From assembly GCA_008638415.1 (NCBI GenBank), contig VWVT01000013.1, forward strand, positions 62,001 to 126,000: a stretch of DNA of 64,000 nucleotides. The letters run 5' to 3'. Under the pieces are notes generated by a model, which saw only the letters and a program-made list of their open reading frames with translations, made no database searches and had not been told where the DNA came from. The stretch comes from Nocardiopsis sinuspersici (GTDB lineage: Bacteria > Actinomycetota > Actinomycetes > Streptosporangiales > Streptosporangiaceae). Shown piece by piece: positions 1-7,034 of the stretch. Each line of letters starts with the position of its first letter. The first letter of the stretch is position 1. A program made the position numbers and the translations under genes.

Positions 1-263
1 AGAGCCACGGCGCCCCGGTGACGCGGCCTCTTCCCAACGTGGTCTCCCTGCCTGTGCGCTCCCCGTCCCGCCGCCGGCGCCTCACGGGCGGCGGCCGCCG
101 GGTGTCCGTCGGCCTCGGAGTCATCCGATGACGTGACCACCCGGTTCTACACGGTGTCCGACCGGCGCTCGGCGGCCGGGGTCGCGGATCGGGAGCGGTC
201 GGCACCCGGGCCGGGGCCGCGGTGGGGTACCGCCCTTGGGGGAGGAAGGCCTGCACACTCCCC
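1..263. other. non-coding left edge
   Basis: I see no supportable gene here. Open frames that cross it on both strands are antisense shadows of the esterase that follows. A GC-rich self-complementary stretch near 87-105 could fold, but has no T-tract and no clear gene to terminate. Confidence 0.5.
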
Positions 264-1274
264 TCAGGTGGTCCCGTCCTCCTCGTGACGCCGGTGCTCT
301 CCGTCCGGGGAGTCCGCGGAACGGGCGCACGTCCTGAGCCCGGGGCCGTCCGGCCCCTGCGCCAGGGCCCGGCCCAGCCATGCCCGGGCCGTCGCGAGGT
401 AGTCGCCGGCGATGCCGGTGCCGGGCGCCCAGGACTCGAACCCGTGGGGTGCCCCGGGAACGGAGTGGAAGGCGGCGTCGACGCCCGCCTCCCTCAGCCT
501 CCGCCCGTACTCGCGGGACTCCTCGTGGAAGAGGTCGATGTCGCCGACGCCGATCCAGGCGGGCGGAAGCCCGCTGAGGTCCTCCCGCCGCGCGGGGACG
601 GCGTACCGGGGGACGGCGGACGAGCCGGGCGCGGTGGCGAGGTAGGAGCGCCAGCCGAAGCGGTTGGCCTTGTTGTTCCACATGTAGTGGCCGACCTTGT
701 CCAGGTCGCGCCGGGCGGCGGTGCGGTCGTCGAGCATCGGGGAGAGCAGCCACTGCGCGACCGGCCGCGTGCCGCCCTCGTCGTGCAGCCGCTGCACGAG
801 CGCGGCGGCGAGCCCGCCTCCCGCGCTCTGCCCGCCGACGGCCACGCGCGAGGGGTCGACGCCCAGGGAGCCGGCGTTCTCCCGCAGCCACGTCCAGGCG
901 GCGTGGCAGTCGTTGAGCGCCACGGGATACGGGTGCTCGGGCGCGAGGCGGTACTCGGCGGACACGACGGTGACGCCCAGTTCCAGGGCGGTGGCGTTGC
1001 ACAGGGGGTCGTCCTGCGCGGCGCGGCCGATGACCAGTCCACCGCCGTGGATCCACAGGAGCGCGGCGTCCGAACGGCGTTCCTCGGGCCGGTACACCCG
1101 GACGCCGGGGGCCGCCTCCTCGGGCAGTTCCAGCGTGACGCCGGGCAGGTGCCGGGCGTCCATCCGGTGCATCAGGAAACGCGTGAAGCGCAGGGCCCAC
1201 GGAAGCCGCACCGGTATCTCCGGAGACCGGAGCAGGGGGCCGCGCAGCTCCGGTGCCACCCTCGACAGCTTCAT
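264..1274 (-). CDS. alpha/beta hydrolase, hormone-sensitive-lipase-type esterase
   Basis: Predicted cytoplasmic carboxylester hydrolase of 336 residues. The oxyanion-hole motif HGGG lies at residues 76-79. The nucleophile elbow GQSAGG puts the catalytic Ser at 150. GDIDLFHEE supplies Asp247 and APHGF supplies His277, so the triad is complete and in the order of the HSL/family IV esterases. There is no signal peptide or membrane segment. The last 35 residues are charged and low-complexity and may be non-conserved. It is read alone on the minus strand; the next feature upstream is a decayed SDR/LysR region, so no pathway can be inferred. The substrate is unknown, but short acyl esters are usual for the family. 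Confidence 0.85.
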   Translation of the reverse strand: MKLSRVAPELRGPLLRSPEIPVRLPWALRFTRFLMHRMDARHLPGVTLELPEEAAPGVRVYRPEERRSDAALLWIHGGGLVIGRAAQDDPLCNATALELGVTVVSAEYRLAPEHPYPVALNDCHAAWTWLRENAGSLGVDPSRVAVGGQSAGGGLAAALVQRLHDEGGTRPVAQWLLSPMLDDRTAARRDLDKVGHYMWNNKANRFGWRSYLATAPGSSAVPRYAVPARREDLSGLPPAWIGVGDIDLFHEESREYGRRLREAGVDAAFHSVPGAPHGFESWAPGTGIAGDYLATARAWLGRALAQGPDGPGLRTCARSADSPDGEHRRHEEDGTT

Positions 1275-1389
1275 GACCGCGCTCCCGGGGCGAAGGCCAT
1301 CGACATGAGGACCCCTCTCGTGGTCGGCGATCGGGCGGCGGTGAGCCTACTGCATCGACCGGCCGCCGTAGAAGCCGACACGGGACCGG

Positions 1390-1605
1390 TCAGGCCGCAG
1401 GACCGGGGTCGCGCAGCGCGTCCGAGACCGCCTTGGCACCGCCGTGGGTGCTGTACCTGCCGTACACCGGAATCTCCACACCGGTGACGAACGAGGATTC
1501 GTCGGAGACCAGGAACACGACCAGGGGCGCGATGCCCTCCACCGTCCCCGTCCGCCCCAGAGGAGTCTGTTCGACGCTGGCCCGACGCATCGCCTCCGGG
1601 GGCGG
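1390..1605 (-). pseudogene. C-terminal remnant of an SDR oxidoreductase
   Basis: About 66 codons read PLGRTGTVEGIAPLVVFLVS and then SFVTGVEIPVYGRYSTHGG, which is the typical carboxy-terminal end of a short-chain dehydrogenase (the 'PLGR...A..V.FL.S......G....V.GG' block). The Rossmann TGxxxGxG motif, NNAG and the YxxxK catalytic residues are all missing, because the gene is cut off upstream at about 1600. The normal 'DGG' near the end reads 'YGR' here. Immediately beyond the break lies the opposite-strand tail of a LysR gene. I read this as the 3' half of a deleted gene, not a functional small protein. Confidence 0.75.
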
Positions 1606-1619
1606 AGGCGGGTGAGTGC

Positions 1620-1787
1620 GCCGGACTGCGTATGCTGCCGTGCCCGTTCCCGGCGGCGCCGATCCAGGAGGCGCTGTGGTGGCATCCGGTGCACCAGCAC
1701 GACGCGGCGCACACGTGGCTGCGGGAGACGGCGGCGAGGGTGGCGGCCGAGCTCGACCCCTCGGTCGACCGTTCAGCGGAAGGGTGA
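1620..1787 (+). pseudogene. C-terminal remnant of a LysR-family regulator
   Basis: This frame reads GLRMLPCPFPAAPIQEALWW followed by HPVHQHDAAHTWLRETAARV and stops at 1785-1787. 'WHPxHxxDxAHxWLRE' is a recognisable signature of the end of actinobacterial LysR effector-binding domains. The helix-turn-helix and most of the effector domain are absent. The frame is open to the break point near 1615 and an ATG at 1632 is fortuitous. Together with the SDR tail on the other strand this matches a divergent LysR/SDR gene pair whose two 5' halves and shared promoter were deleted. Confidence 0.65.
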
Positions 1788-1942
1788 GGACGCGGGTGAG
1801 GAGGCCCGGCCGGGGCGAGGGTGGGCATGGCGAGGGTCCGGCCGGTCGCAGTCCGTCCGGGCGCGACCGGGCGTCGGTGTCGCGTGCTGGTCAGCGGACT
1901 GGCCGGAACCGTTGCCGGTGTGACGTGCGGGGTCTCCTCGCC

Positions 1943-2003
1943 GATGATCTTGCTCCCAGTGGCACTGTCGGTGGTCGAGAGTGTCACTGGGAGCAAGATC
2001 ATC
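1943..2003. repeat. 61-bp palindromic element, copy 1
   Basis: Two 24-nt arms (1943-1966 and 1980-2003) beginning GATGATCTTGCTCCCAGTGG flank a 13-nt loop. The arms differ at one position (ggc versus gac). The same element recurs at 10090-10150 with perfect arms. It sits between the LysR remnant and the end of the DUF397 gene. There is no T-tract, so it is better viewed as a dispersed palindromic repeat (REP/MITE-like) than as an ordinary terminator, although it could act as one. Confidence 0.8.
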
Positions 2004-2043
2004 CTGGATGGCCAGGCCCCGGGGAGTCCTTGTGGTCAGCGCA

Positions 2044-2295
2044 TCAGGAGGAGAGGGCGGCGCTGAGGAAGCCGGTCCACTCGGTGGCGGGGAAGGGGAG
2101 GTGTCCGGCGTCGGGGTGCTTGGAGTCGCGGATGGCGGCGCCGCAGGGGAGGTCGCCTACCTCCACACAGTTCTGGTTTTGGGCACTGTGGCTGCTCTTC
2201 CGGAAGGTCGCGGGGATATGGGCGACTTCAACGCATTCGACCCTGTCGCTGCTGTAGCTGGACTTGAAGAATCTCGGTTCGGTCCTAGTAGTCAT
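2044..2295 (-). CDS. DUF397 domain protein
   Basis: An 83-residue protein with two DUF397-like blocks. The first is a half repeat, FFKSSYSSDRVECVEVAHIP (residues 9-28); the second, FRKSSHSAQNQNCVEVGDLP then AIRDSKHPDAGHL and FPATEWTGFL (about 31-79), is complete. DUF397 proteins are small actinomycete proteins almost always encoded next to a DUF5753-type XRE regulator, as in the WhiJ/BldB-like developmental loci. Its start codon lies one base after the stop of the upstream XRE gene, so the two form a tight operon and are probably functional partners. The molecular role of DUF397 is not settled; a direct regulatory interaction with the XRE protein is inferred. Confidence 0.88.
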   Translation of the reverse strand: MTTRTEPRFFKSSYSSDRVECVEVAHIPATFRKSSHSAQNQNCVEVGDLPCGAAIRDSKHPDAGHLPFPATEWTGFLSAALSS

Positions 2296-2296
2296 G

Positions 2297-3148
2297 TCAG
2301 TTCTCCTGCTCCATGATCTGCTGGATGAAGTGAGTCGTGTGTGGAGCTTGAAGTGCTGCTGAGTTCAAGTTCGAGAAGATCGTGACATAGCGCTGCACAG
2401 AGTCGGAATCTTGGACAAAGAGGCTAGCCGTCGCGGTCTCGGTGTAGGCGATGCAGGGATCGGCAGGGTTGGGGAAGTCCAGTAGGACGAACGAACCAGA
2501 CAGCCCGGCATGCATGCCCGCATTGAAGGGCAGCACCTGGAGGTCCACGTTTTTCCTGGTGGCCATGTTCAGCAGATGCTGTAGTTGCTCCTGCATAATT
2601 TCTGGATCGTCGAGCCGCCTTCTCAGGGCCGCTTCGTCGATCACAGCCCAAAAGTGCGGTGGCTGATACCGCCCCAGGATGTGCTGGCGCTGTAGTCGCG
2701 CATCGACGTTGCGTCTGACTTCGTCGTCCGAGTACGCGCGCCCACCTCGGAAGACAGCCTCGCTGTACCTGGGAGTTTGCAGCAGTCCAGGGATGACCTG
2801 GCACTGGTATGTCCGAATCATGGAGGCTTCGGCTTCGAAGTCCGGGATGGCGTTACCGCCGAAGACATCCTTGTAACTGGACCACCAGCCTTGCTCCTTT
2901 GATTCCCTCGCTAGTTCGTGGAGGGCTGATCGGACTTCCTCTGGTGCCTTGTACAGGTCAACGAGGGCATCGATGTCACGTGCTTTGATGCGGCGTGCGT
3001 CTGCGCTCTCGATGTTGCTGAGCGTGGACTGCGGCACGTCGGCGGTTTTCGCGGCCACAGACAGCTTCAATCCCTGTGACTCACGTAGCCGGCGAAGCTC
3101 GCGCGCCAGTCGTCGACGGCGCACTGTGGGGCTGAAGGTGCTGTGCAT
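2297..3148 (-). CDS. XRE-family regulator with DUF5753 (WhiJ-like)
   Basis: 283 residues. An N-terminal helix-turn-helix (about residues 11-65: ARELRRLRESQGLKLSVAAK, then VPQSTLSNIESADA) is followed by a DUF5753 ligand/partner domain (about 95-275; marker stretches YQCQVIPGLLQTPRYSEAVF and VLPFNAGMHAGLSGSFVLLD). It is a predicted DNA-binding repressor or activator of the WhiJ class, which in Streptomyces works with a DUF397 partner and sometimes an anti-sigma-like ATPase. All three are present here: DUF397 is co-transcribed and the ATPase gene diverges. Codon use is less GC-biased than its neighbours (many A/T third positions), hinting at horizontal origin or low expression. Two CGATTATCG palindromes in the divergent promoter are likely binding sites. 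Confidence 0.9.
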   Translation of the reverse strand: MHSTFSPTVRRRRLARELRRLRESQGLKLSVAAKTADVPQSTLSNIESADARRIKARDIDALVDLYKAPEEVRSALHELARESKEQGWWSSYKDVFGGNAIPDFEAEASMIRTYQCQVIPGLLQTPRYSEAVFRGGRAYSDDEVRRNVDARLQRQHILGRYQPPHFWAVIDEAALRRRLDDPEIMQEQLQHLLNMATRKNVDLQVLPFNAGMHAGLSGSFVLLDFPNPADPCIAYTETATASLFVQDSDSVQRYVTIFSNLNSAALQAPHTTHFIQQIMEQEN

Positions 3149-3154
3149 GTGAGG

Positions 3155-3214
3155 ATTCTAAGCTAAAGGTTTTCCGATTATCGTTGACAGCTCGATTATC
3201 GAGCCGCATTATAT
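3155..3214. promoter_or_regulatory. divergent promoter with two CGATTATCG palindromes
   Basis: The palindrome CGATTATCG occurs at 3175-3183 and again at 3193-3201. The second sits inside a perfect 15-nt palindrome, GCTCGATTATCGAGC (3190-3204). A TTGACA -35 box (3184-3189) lies between them and a TTATAT-like -10 element follows at 3209-3214, oriented toward the ATPase gene. On the minus strand TAGAAT (3160-3155) lies six bases from the XRE start, which would fit a leaderless transcript. Palindromes abutting and filling the -35/-10 spacer are what a repressor would use. Binding by the neighbouring XRE protein is inferred. Confidence 0.6.
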
Positions 3215-3364
3215 GAGTGTAGTCAGTGACCGGAGCATCACGGACGGTGCATGCCGGTCAGGCTACGCCTTGCCCGTTCCGCGCATCACGGCATCCGTGA
3301 GACTCCTCCAACGGGCCCGCGAAACCCCTGCTCACCTCATGTCCATGCAAGGAGTGTGTTCGTC

Positions 3365-3922
3365 ATGCCCGCAACAGTCCCGACTTCCCTGCCCGCACTG
3401 GAGAAGGCCACGGTGCCGCTGGCCAGCTTCATCCGGCCCGCCCACCGCCACTACTTCACCCGGCGTCCCGAGCGGCCGAGCTACCGGCTGCGCCGCTACG
3501 ACTTCGCCGGAACCCCTGCCGTGATGCCGCTGGTGCGGGCGTTCCTGGACACCTGCGCCGCCGCCCGGAGCAGGGACTACCGGTACCTCTTCACACTGCT
3601 GGGCAGCGAACTCGCCAACAACGCCATCCGGCACAGCCTCTCGGGCCAGCCAGGTGGCAGCTACACCCTCCTGGTCCACCGCCACCGCGCCGGGATGCAC
3701 CTGACCTGCCGTGACCGGGGCGGACTCCGGGACGAGGACGCCAGCCTGGCCCTCAGGTTCGACGGCTTGGACCTGGACGCCGAATCGGGCCGAGGGCTGG
3801 CCATGGTGAACGCCTTCGCCTCCGAGTGGGGCGACAACGGCAACGCCGAGTTCCGAACCGTGTGGTTCTACCTGGCCTATGACCTCACCGGAAGCCGGTG
3901 GAACATCCCCACGGATCTTTGA
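3365..3922 (+). CDS. ATP-binding protein, anti-sigma-factor-like (HATPase_c_2)
   Basis: 185 residues from ATG 3365, chosen because AAGGAG (3349-3354) lies ten bases upstream; a longer in-frame extension exists but has no ribosome site. The GHKL-type ATPase fold is indicated by the N-box ELANNAIRHS, the G1-type CRDRGG stretch, and GRGLAMVNAFASEWG (G2 box). Such RsbW/SpoIIAB-like kinases bind ATP and usually antagonise sigma factors or partner with anti-anti-sigma proteins. It diverges from the XRE/DUF397 operon, the arrangement seen in WhiJ-like and AbaA-like developmental loci. No cognate sigma factor gene is adjacent, so the partner is unknown. A small hypothetical gene follows at 4042. Confidence 0.88.
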   Translation: MPATVPTSLPALEKATVPLASFIRPAHRHYFTRRPERPSYRLRRYDFAGTPAVMPLVRAFLDTCAAARSRDYRYLFTLLGSELANNAIRHSLSGQPGGSYTLLVHRHRAGMHLTCRDRGGLRDEDASLALRFDGLDLDAESGRGLAMVNAFASEWGDNGNAEFRTVWFYLAYDLTGSRWNIPTDL

Positions 3923-4041
3923 TCTCTGAGCCCGGACCAGCCGACCCAAGACACGAGGCGGGCCCGGAAAGCGCATCACCGCTTCTCCCGGGCCCTGAAT
4001 CCCCGAAACCAAACCAGTCATAAGTAAGGAAAGAGGATCTG

Positions 4042-4557
4042 ATGCAGAACCCTATCCCCTCGCCCCGCCGTTCGGACGATGTTCGACCGATGCCACTTCC
4101 ACTTCCGCGCCGGACCCCGCTCGTCGGCCCCGTATGCCCGCCCGTCGCCCTCCACCACCCTCAACGGACGCCTTCGGCGCAGTCCCTTCCCTCGTGTGAC
4201 CACCCCTCCTGCCGCCTCCGCCGCGCCCAGGGGCTTCCCCGGTTGGGCGGCCACCGCTCCGAGTTCTCCCGCGAACACGCCCAGGCCGCCGCGGTCCAGA
4301 CTCGTCACCGCCACCTGATCGTCTACTACGGGGAAGCGACGCAGTCGTTCTGGGCCGTCACTCCCACCGGCATGGTCGAGGCCCGCGACGTCGACGCCCT
4401 GCTCCTGGTGCTGTGGCCGCACACCACCCCGCACACCGATCCGCCCGCCGCCCGCCCCTGGGCACGACCGACCGACGGACGCGTTCCGGCATCCATCACC
4501 GACAGCGGCACCAGTACCGGCACCGGTTCCCGGCCCCGCGTTCCCGCCACGGCCTGA
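4042..4557 (+). CDS. hypothetical protein carrying a dispersed DNA repeat
   Basis: 171 residues; a purine-rich GGAAAGAGGA run upstream of ATG 4042 serves as ribosome site. The first part is Pro/Arg-rich and looks unstructured. The more protein-like section is RHRHLIVYYGEATQSFWAVT followed by PTGMVEARDVDALLLVLWPH (about residues 91-130), which resembles small hypothetical proteins often found after ATP-binding regulators in streptomycetes. The tail is low-complexity. The stretch 4141-4202 inside this gene is the same 54-bp element that is tandemly repeated inside the acetoacetyl-CoA synthetase gene, but read here in a different frame (PVALHHPQRTP). Function unknown; it may follow the ATPase in one transcript, 119 nt downstream. 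Confidence 0.6.
   Translation: MQNPIPSPRRSDDVRPMPLPLPRRTPLVGPVCPPVALHHPQRTPSAQSLPSCDHPSCRLRRAQGLPRLGGHRSEFSREHAQAAAVQTRHRHLIVYYGEATQSFWAVTPTGMVEARDVDALLLVLWPHTTPHTDPPAARPWARPTDGRVPASITDSGTSTGTGSRPRVPATA
4141..4202. repeat. dispersed 54-bp element, single diverged copy
   Basis: The first 30 bases match 61357-61386 with one mismatch and contain CTCCACCACCCTCAACGGAC. Weaker similarity, with small indels, continues to about 4202 and covers roughly one complete 54-bp unit. The host genes are unrelated and the reading frames differ, so the similarity is at DNA level rather than protein homology. Confidence 0.75.
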
Positions 4558-4597
4558 GGGCGCCGGACCGGTCCCCGACCCTCGGTCCCGAACGCAG

Positions 4598-4634
4598 GGC
4601 GGCCCTTCCCGGAAGTCTTCCCGGAAGGGCCGCC
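4598..4634. terminator. bidirectional hairpin terminator
   Basis: GGCGGCCCTTCC (4598-4609) pairs perfectly with GGAAGGGCCGCC (4623-4634) around a 13-nt loop. It separates the hypothetical gene ending at 4557 from the convergent ene-reductase gene ending at 4713. There is no T-run, as is common in this G+C range. Confidence 0.7.
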
Positions 4635-4712
4635 ACTCGTCCCCGGGCCACTCGTCCCCGGACCTCCCCTCCTCTTCTGCGCGGAGTAAGGAGGAAGTAC
4701 CCGGGCCCGGAC

Positions 4713-5786
4713 TTACGCGCTGTGCTGGTACGCCGGGTAGGTCAGGTATCCCCGGTCGCCGCCCTGGTAGAAGTCGGCCTCGTCGACCGGGGCGATCGGC
4801 AGCCCGGTGCGGAGCCGCTCGACCAGGTCGGGGTTGGAGACGAAGGAGCGGCCGAAGCTGATGAGGTCGGCGCCCTGCCCGAGCCAGTGGTCGGCGTCGT
4901 CCCTTCCGGTCTGCTTCGGGCCCATGGGAAGCGTCGGGTTCATGACGAGGGTGCCCGGCCAGACGCGGCGCAGCTCCAGCAGCAGCTCCTCGTCGGCGGT
5001 GGCTTCGAGGTGGACGTAGGCCAGCCCGATCGGGGCCAGCTCGGTCAGCAGCGCGGTGTAGAGCTCGCGGACCTCGGTCTCCTCCACACCCCAGAACAGC
5101 CCGCCGGGGGAGAGGCGGATACCGGTGCGCTCCGCCCCGACGGCGTCGGCGGTGGCGGTCACGGCCTCGACGGCGAACCGGATCCGGTTGGCCACCGAGC
5201 CCCCGTAGGAGTCCGTGCGCAGGTTGGCGTTGGACGAGAGGAACTGGGAGATCATGTAGCCGTTGGCGCCGTGCAGTTCCACCCCGTCGAACCCGGCGAC
5301 GACGGCGCGGCGGGCGGCCTCGGCGTAGGACCCGGCGTGCTCGGGCACCTCGGACTCCTCCAGCGCGCGCGGCACCGGTGTGGGCCGGGGGCCGGTCGGG
5401 GTGAACACGTCACCGACGGCGGGAACGGCCGAGGGGCCGACCGGCTGCACACCGGTGGTGCTCGGGTGCGAGACGCGGCCGCCGTGCATGAGCTGGGCGA
5501 AGATCCGTCCGCCGTTGGCGTGCACCGCGGCGGTCACCGGCTTCCAGGACTCGACCTGCTCGTCGGTGTGCAGCCCCGGCGTGCCCGGGTTGGACTGCCC
5601 CACCAGGCTCGGCTGCACCCCCTCGGACACGATCAGGCCGGCGGTCGCGCGCTGGGCGTAGTACGTCGCCATGGACGGTGTCGCCAGCCCGCCCGCGGCG
5701 GCGCGGACGCGCGTCATCGGCGCCATCACCACCCGGTTGGGCAGGGTCAGGTTCCCGAGTCGGTAGCGCTCGAACAAGCTGGTCAC
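4713..5786 (-). CDS. ene-reductase, old yellow enzyme family (NemA-like)
   Basis: 357 residues, full length for FMN-dependent OYE flavoproteins, which reduce activated C=C bonds or nitro groups with NAD(P)H. Family marks include NRVVMAPMTRVRA (residues 17-29), the His172/Asn175 substrate-anion pair in ELHGANGYMISQFL, the following NLRTDSYGGS (189-197), and the phosphate-binding FGRSFVSNPDLVERL near the C terminus. It is cytosolic and has no FeS/C-terminal reductase extension, so it is the single-domain type. A divergent MerR regulator lies upstream, and a palindrome in a 20-bp promoter spacer points to MerR-controlled induction by electrophiles or similar stress. The physiological substrate is not evident. 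Confidence 0.93.
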   Translation of the reverse strand: MTSLFERYRLGNLTLPNRVVMAPMTRVRAAAGGLATPSMATYYAQRATAGLIVSEGVQPSLVGQSNPGTPGLHTDEQVESWKPVTAAVHANGGRIFAQLMHGGRVSHPSTTGVQPVGPSAVPAVGDVFTPTGPRPTPVPRALEESEVPEHAGSYAEAARRAVVAGFDGVELHGANGYMISQFLSSNANLRTDSYGGSVANRIRFAVEAVTATADAVGAERTGIRLSPGGLFWGVEETEVRELYTALLTELAPIGLAYVHLEATADEELLLELRRVWPGTLVMNPTLPMGPKQTGRDDADHWLGQGADLISFGRSFVSNPDLVERLRTGLPIAPVDEADFYQGGDRGYLTYPAYQHSA

Positions 5787-5833
5787 GTCAGGTCTCCTCC
5801 GTGGACTGTGCGCCCTTCCCGGGCACGTCGACT

Positions 5834-5865
5834 ACGCTAAAACCTGACATTGATGTGAGGGGCAA
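5834..5865 (-). promoter_or_regulatory. MerR-type promoter of the ene-reductase gene
   Basis: On the minus strand TTGCCC (5865-5860) and TAGCGT (5839-5834) are separated by 20 bp. That is longer than the normal 17 and is diagnostic of MerR-activated promoters. The spacer holds the near-perfect dyad CCTGACAT-TG-ATGTGAGG (5843-5860, plus strand). The start codon is about 48 bases downstream. Activation by the divergent MerR protein is inferred from this geometry. Confidence 0.7.
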
Positions 5866-5942
5866 GTGCCTGTGCCGCAGTTCACAGGTCACGGGCCACG
5901 GCTCACGGGTCACCACGGGTCACAGGCCACAGGGAGGAAGCC

Positions 5943-6320
5943 GTGCGCATCGGAGAACTCGCGAAACGGACGGGAGTGAGCGTCCGGTCCCTGCGCTACT
6001 ACGAGGAGCAGGGCCTGCTCACCAGCACCCGCAGCGCCAGCGGGCAGCGGCACTACACCGAGGACAAAGTCGATCGCGTCACCTTCATCCAGCGGCTGTA
6101 CGCCGCCGGGCTGCCCAGCCGCACCATCATCGAGCTGCTGCCCTGCGTGGACGCGCCCAGCGAGGGGAACTCCGACGCGGCGATGGAGCACATGGAACGG
6201 GAACGCGATCGGCTCACCGGGCACATCGCCGAACTGGTGCGCACGCGGGACGCACTCGACTCCCTGATAGCCACGGGCCGCACCTACCAGGAGAAACTGC
6301 GCTCCGGCGCTTCCGTCTGA
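5943..6320 (+). CDS. MerR-family transcriptional regulator
   Basis: 125 residues from GTG 5943, preceded by GGGAGGAAG. The winged helix-turn-helix is clear: MRIGELAKRTGVSVRSLRYY, then EEQGLLTSTRSASGQRHYTE (residues 1-40). A long dimerisation helix (MERERDRLTGHIAELVRTRD, about 81-100) follows. There are no Cys pairs of the SoxR or metal-sensor kind, so it most likely senses an organic compound or electrophile. Divergently placed from the old yellow enzyme gene, with a MerR-style promoter between them; it probably activates that gene and may repress itself. Confidence 0.92.
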   Translation: MRIGELAKRTGVSVRSLRYYEEQGLLTSTRSASGQRHYTEDKVDRVTFIQRLYAAGLPSRTIIELLPCVDAPSEGNSDAAMEHMERERDRLTGHIAELVRTRDALDSLIATGRTYQEKLRSGASV

Positions 6321-6491
6321 CCGCCCTCGCGTGCCCTCCGGGCCCGACCGGCTCCAGGCCGCCTGCCCGCCGCCGTACCTGCCGGGTGCCCGGCCCAGGA
6401 CGTGCGAAGCGCTCCACCCCGGGCGGGCCACCGCGTCGGGTCCTCCCCCGGTGGTGGCCCGCCGCCGGGAGGCCGGGCACCCGGCCCCGGC

Positions 6492-6965
6492 TCAGGCGTG
6501 GAACCGCCCGGGCTCGTAGTCGCCCCCCGGCTGGCGGAGGATGACGTTCAGCCGGTTGAACGCGTTGATGAGGGCGATCTGCGCCACGAGGGCGGTGAGC
6601 TGCTCCTCGTCGTAGTGCTCGGCCGCCTTCTCCCACACCTCGTCGGTGACGTCACCGGCGTCGGCGAGCCGGGTGCCCTGCTCGGTGAGTTCCAACGCGG
6701 CCCGTTCCGCGTCGGTGAAGACCGTCGCGTCCCGCCACGCCGCGACCAGGTTGAGCCGGACCGGTGTCTCGCCCGCGTGCGCGGCCTCCTTGGTGTGCAT
6801 GTCCAGGCAGCCCCCGCAGCCGTTGATCTGGCTCGCCCGGATCTTCACCAGTTCCTGGGTCGCCCGGGGCAGGGACGAGTCGGTCACGGCCCTGCCCGTC
6901 GCGACGAGGTGCCGCACGAGCTTCGGGCCGACGTCGGTGCCGAGGGGGTTGAGTCTGGCTGCCAT
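6492..6965 (-). CDS. carboxymuconolactone decarboxylase / AhpD-like protein
   Basis: 157 residues. Start ATG 6965 is preferred because AAGGAGACCACC precedes it; a 12-codon extension upstream has no ribosome site. The CMD/AhpD signature is complete: QELVKIRASQINGCGGCLDM then HTKEA, giving Cys50, Cys53 and His57 of the CxxC...H redox centre used by alkylhydroperoxidase-like members. It sits 69 nt downstream of, and on the same strand as, an ECF41 sigma factor; CMD-family genes are the classical linked targets of ECF41 factors. Role is likely peroxide or organic-oxidant detoxification, inferred. Confidence 0.92.
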   Translation of the reverse strand: MAARLNPLGTDVGPKLVRHLVATGRAVTDSSLPRATQELVKIRASQINGCGGCLDMHTKEAAHAGETPVRLNLVAAWRDATVFTDAERAALELTEQGTRLADAGDVTDEVWEKAAEHYDEEQLTALVAQIALINAFNRLNVILRQPGGDYEPGRFHA

Positions 6966-7004
6966 GGTGGTCTCCTTCGTCGTTGGTCGCCTTCCAACCA
7001 CTTG

Positions 7005-7031
7005 GACGAGACGGAGCCCCCGGACGTAACA
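7005..7031 (-). promoter_or_regulatory. candidate ECF41 promoter for the CMD gene
   Basis: On the minus strand TGTTACG (7031-7025) and CGTC (7008-7005) are separated by 16 bases. This resembles the TGTCACA / CGTC promoter recognised by ECF41 factors, with mismatches in the -35. It lies in the 69-nt gap between the sigma gene and the CMD gene. Weak but positionally sensible. Confidence 0.4.
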
Positions 7032-7034
7032 CCG

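Noticed and set aside
1943-2003. Simple Rho-independent terminator
   Set aside because: No T-tract, and an essentially identical 61-bp sequence including its loop recurs at 10090, pointing to a dispersed repeat instead.
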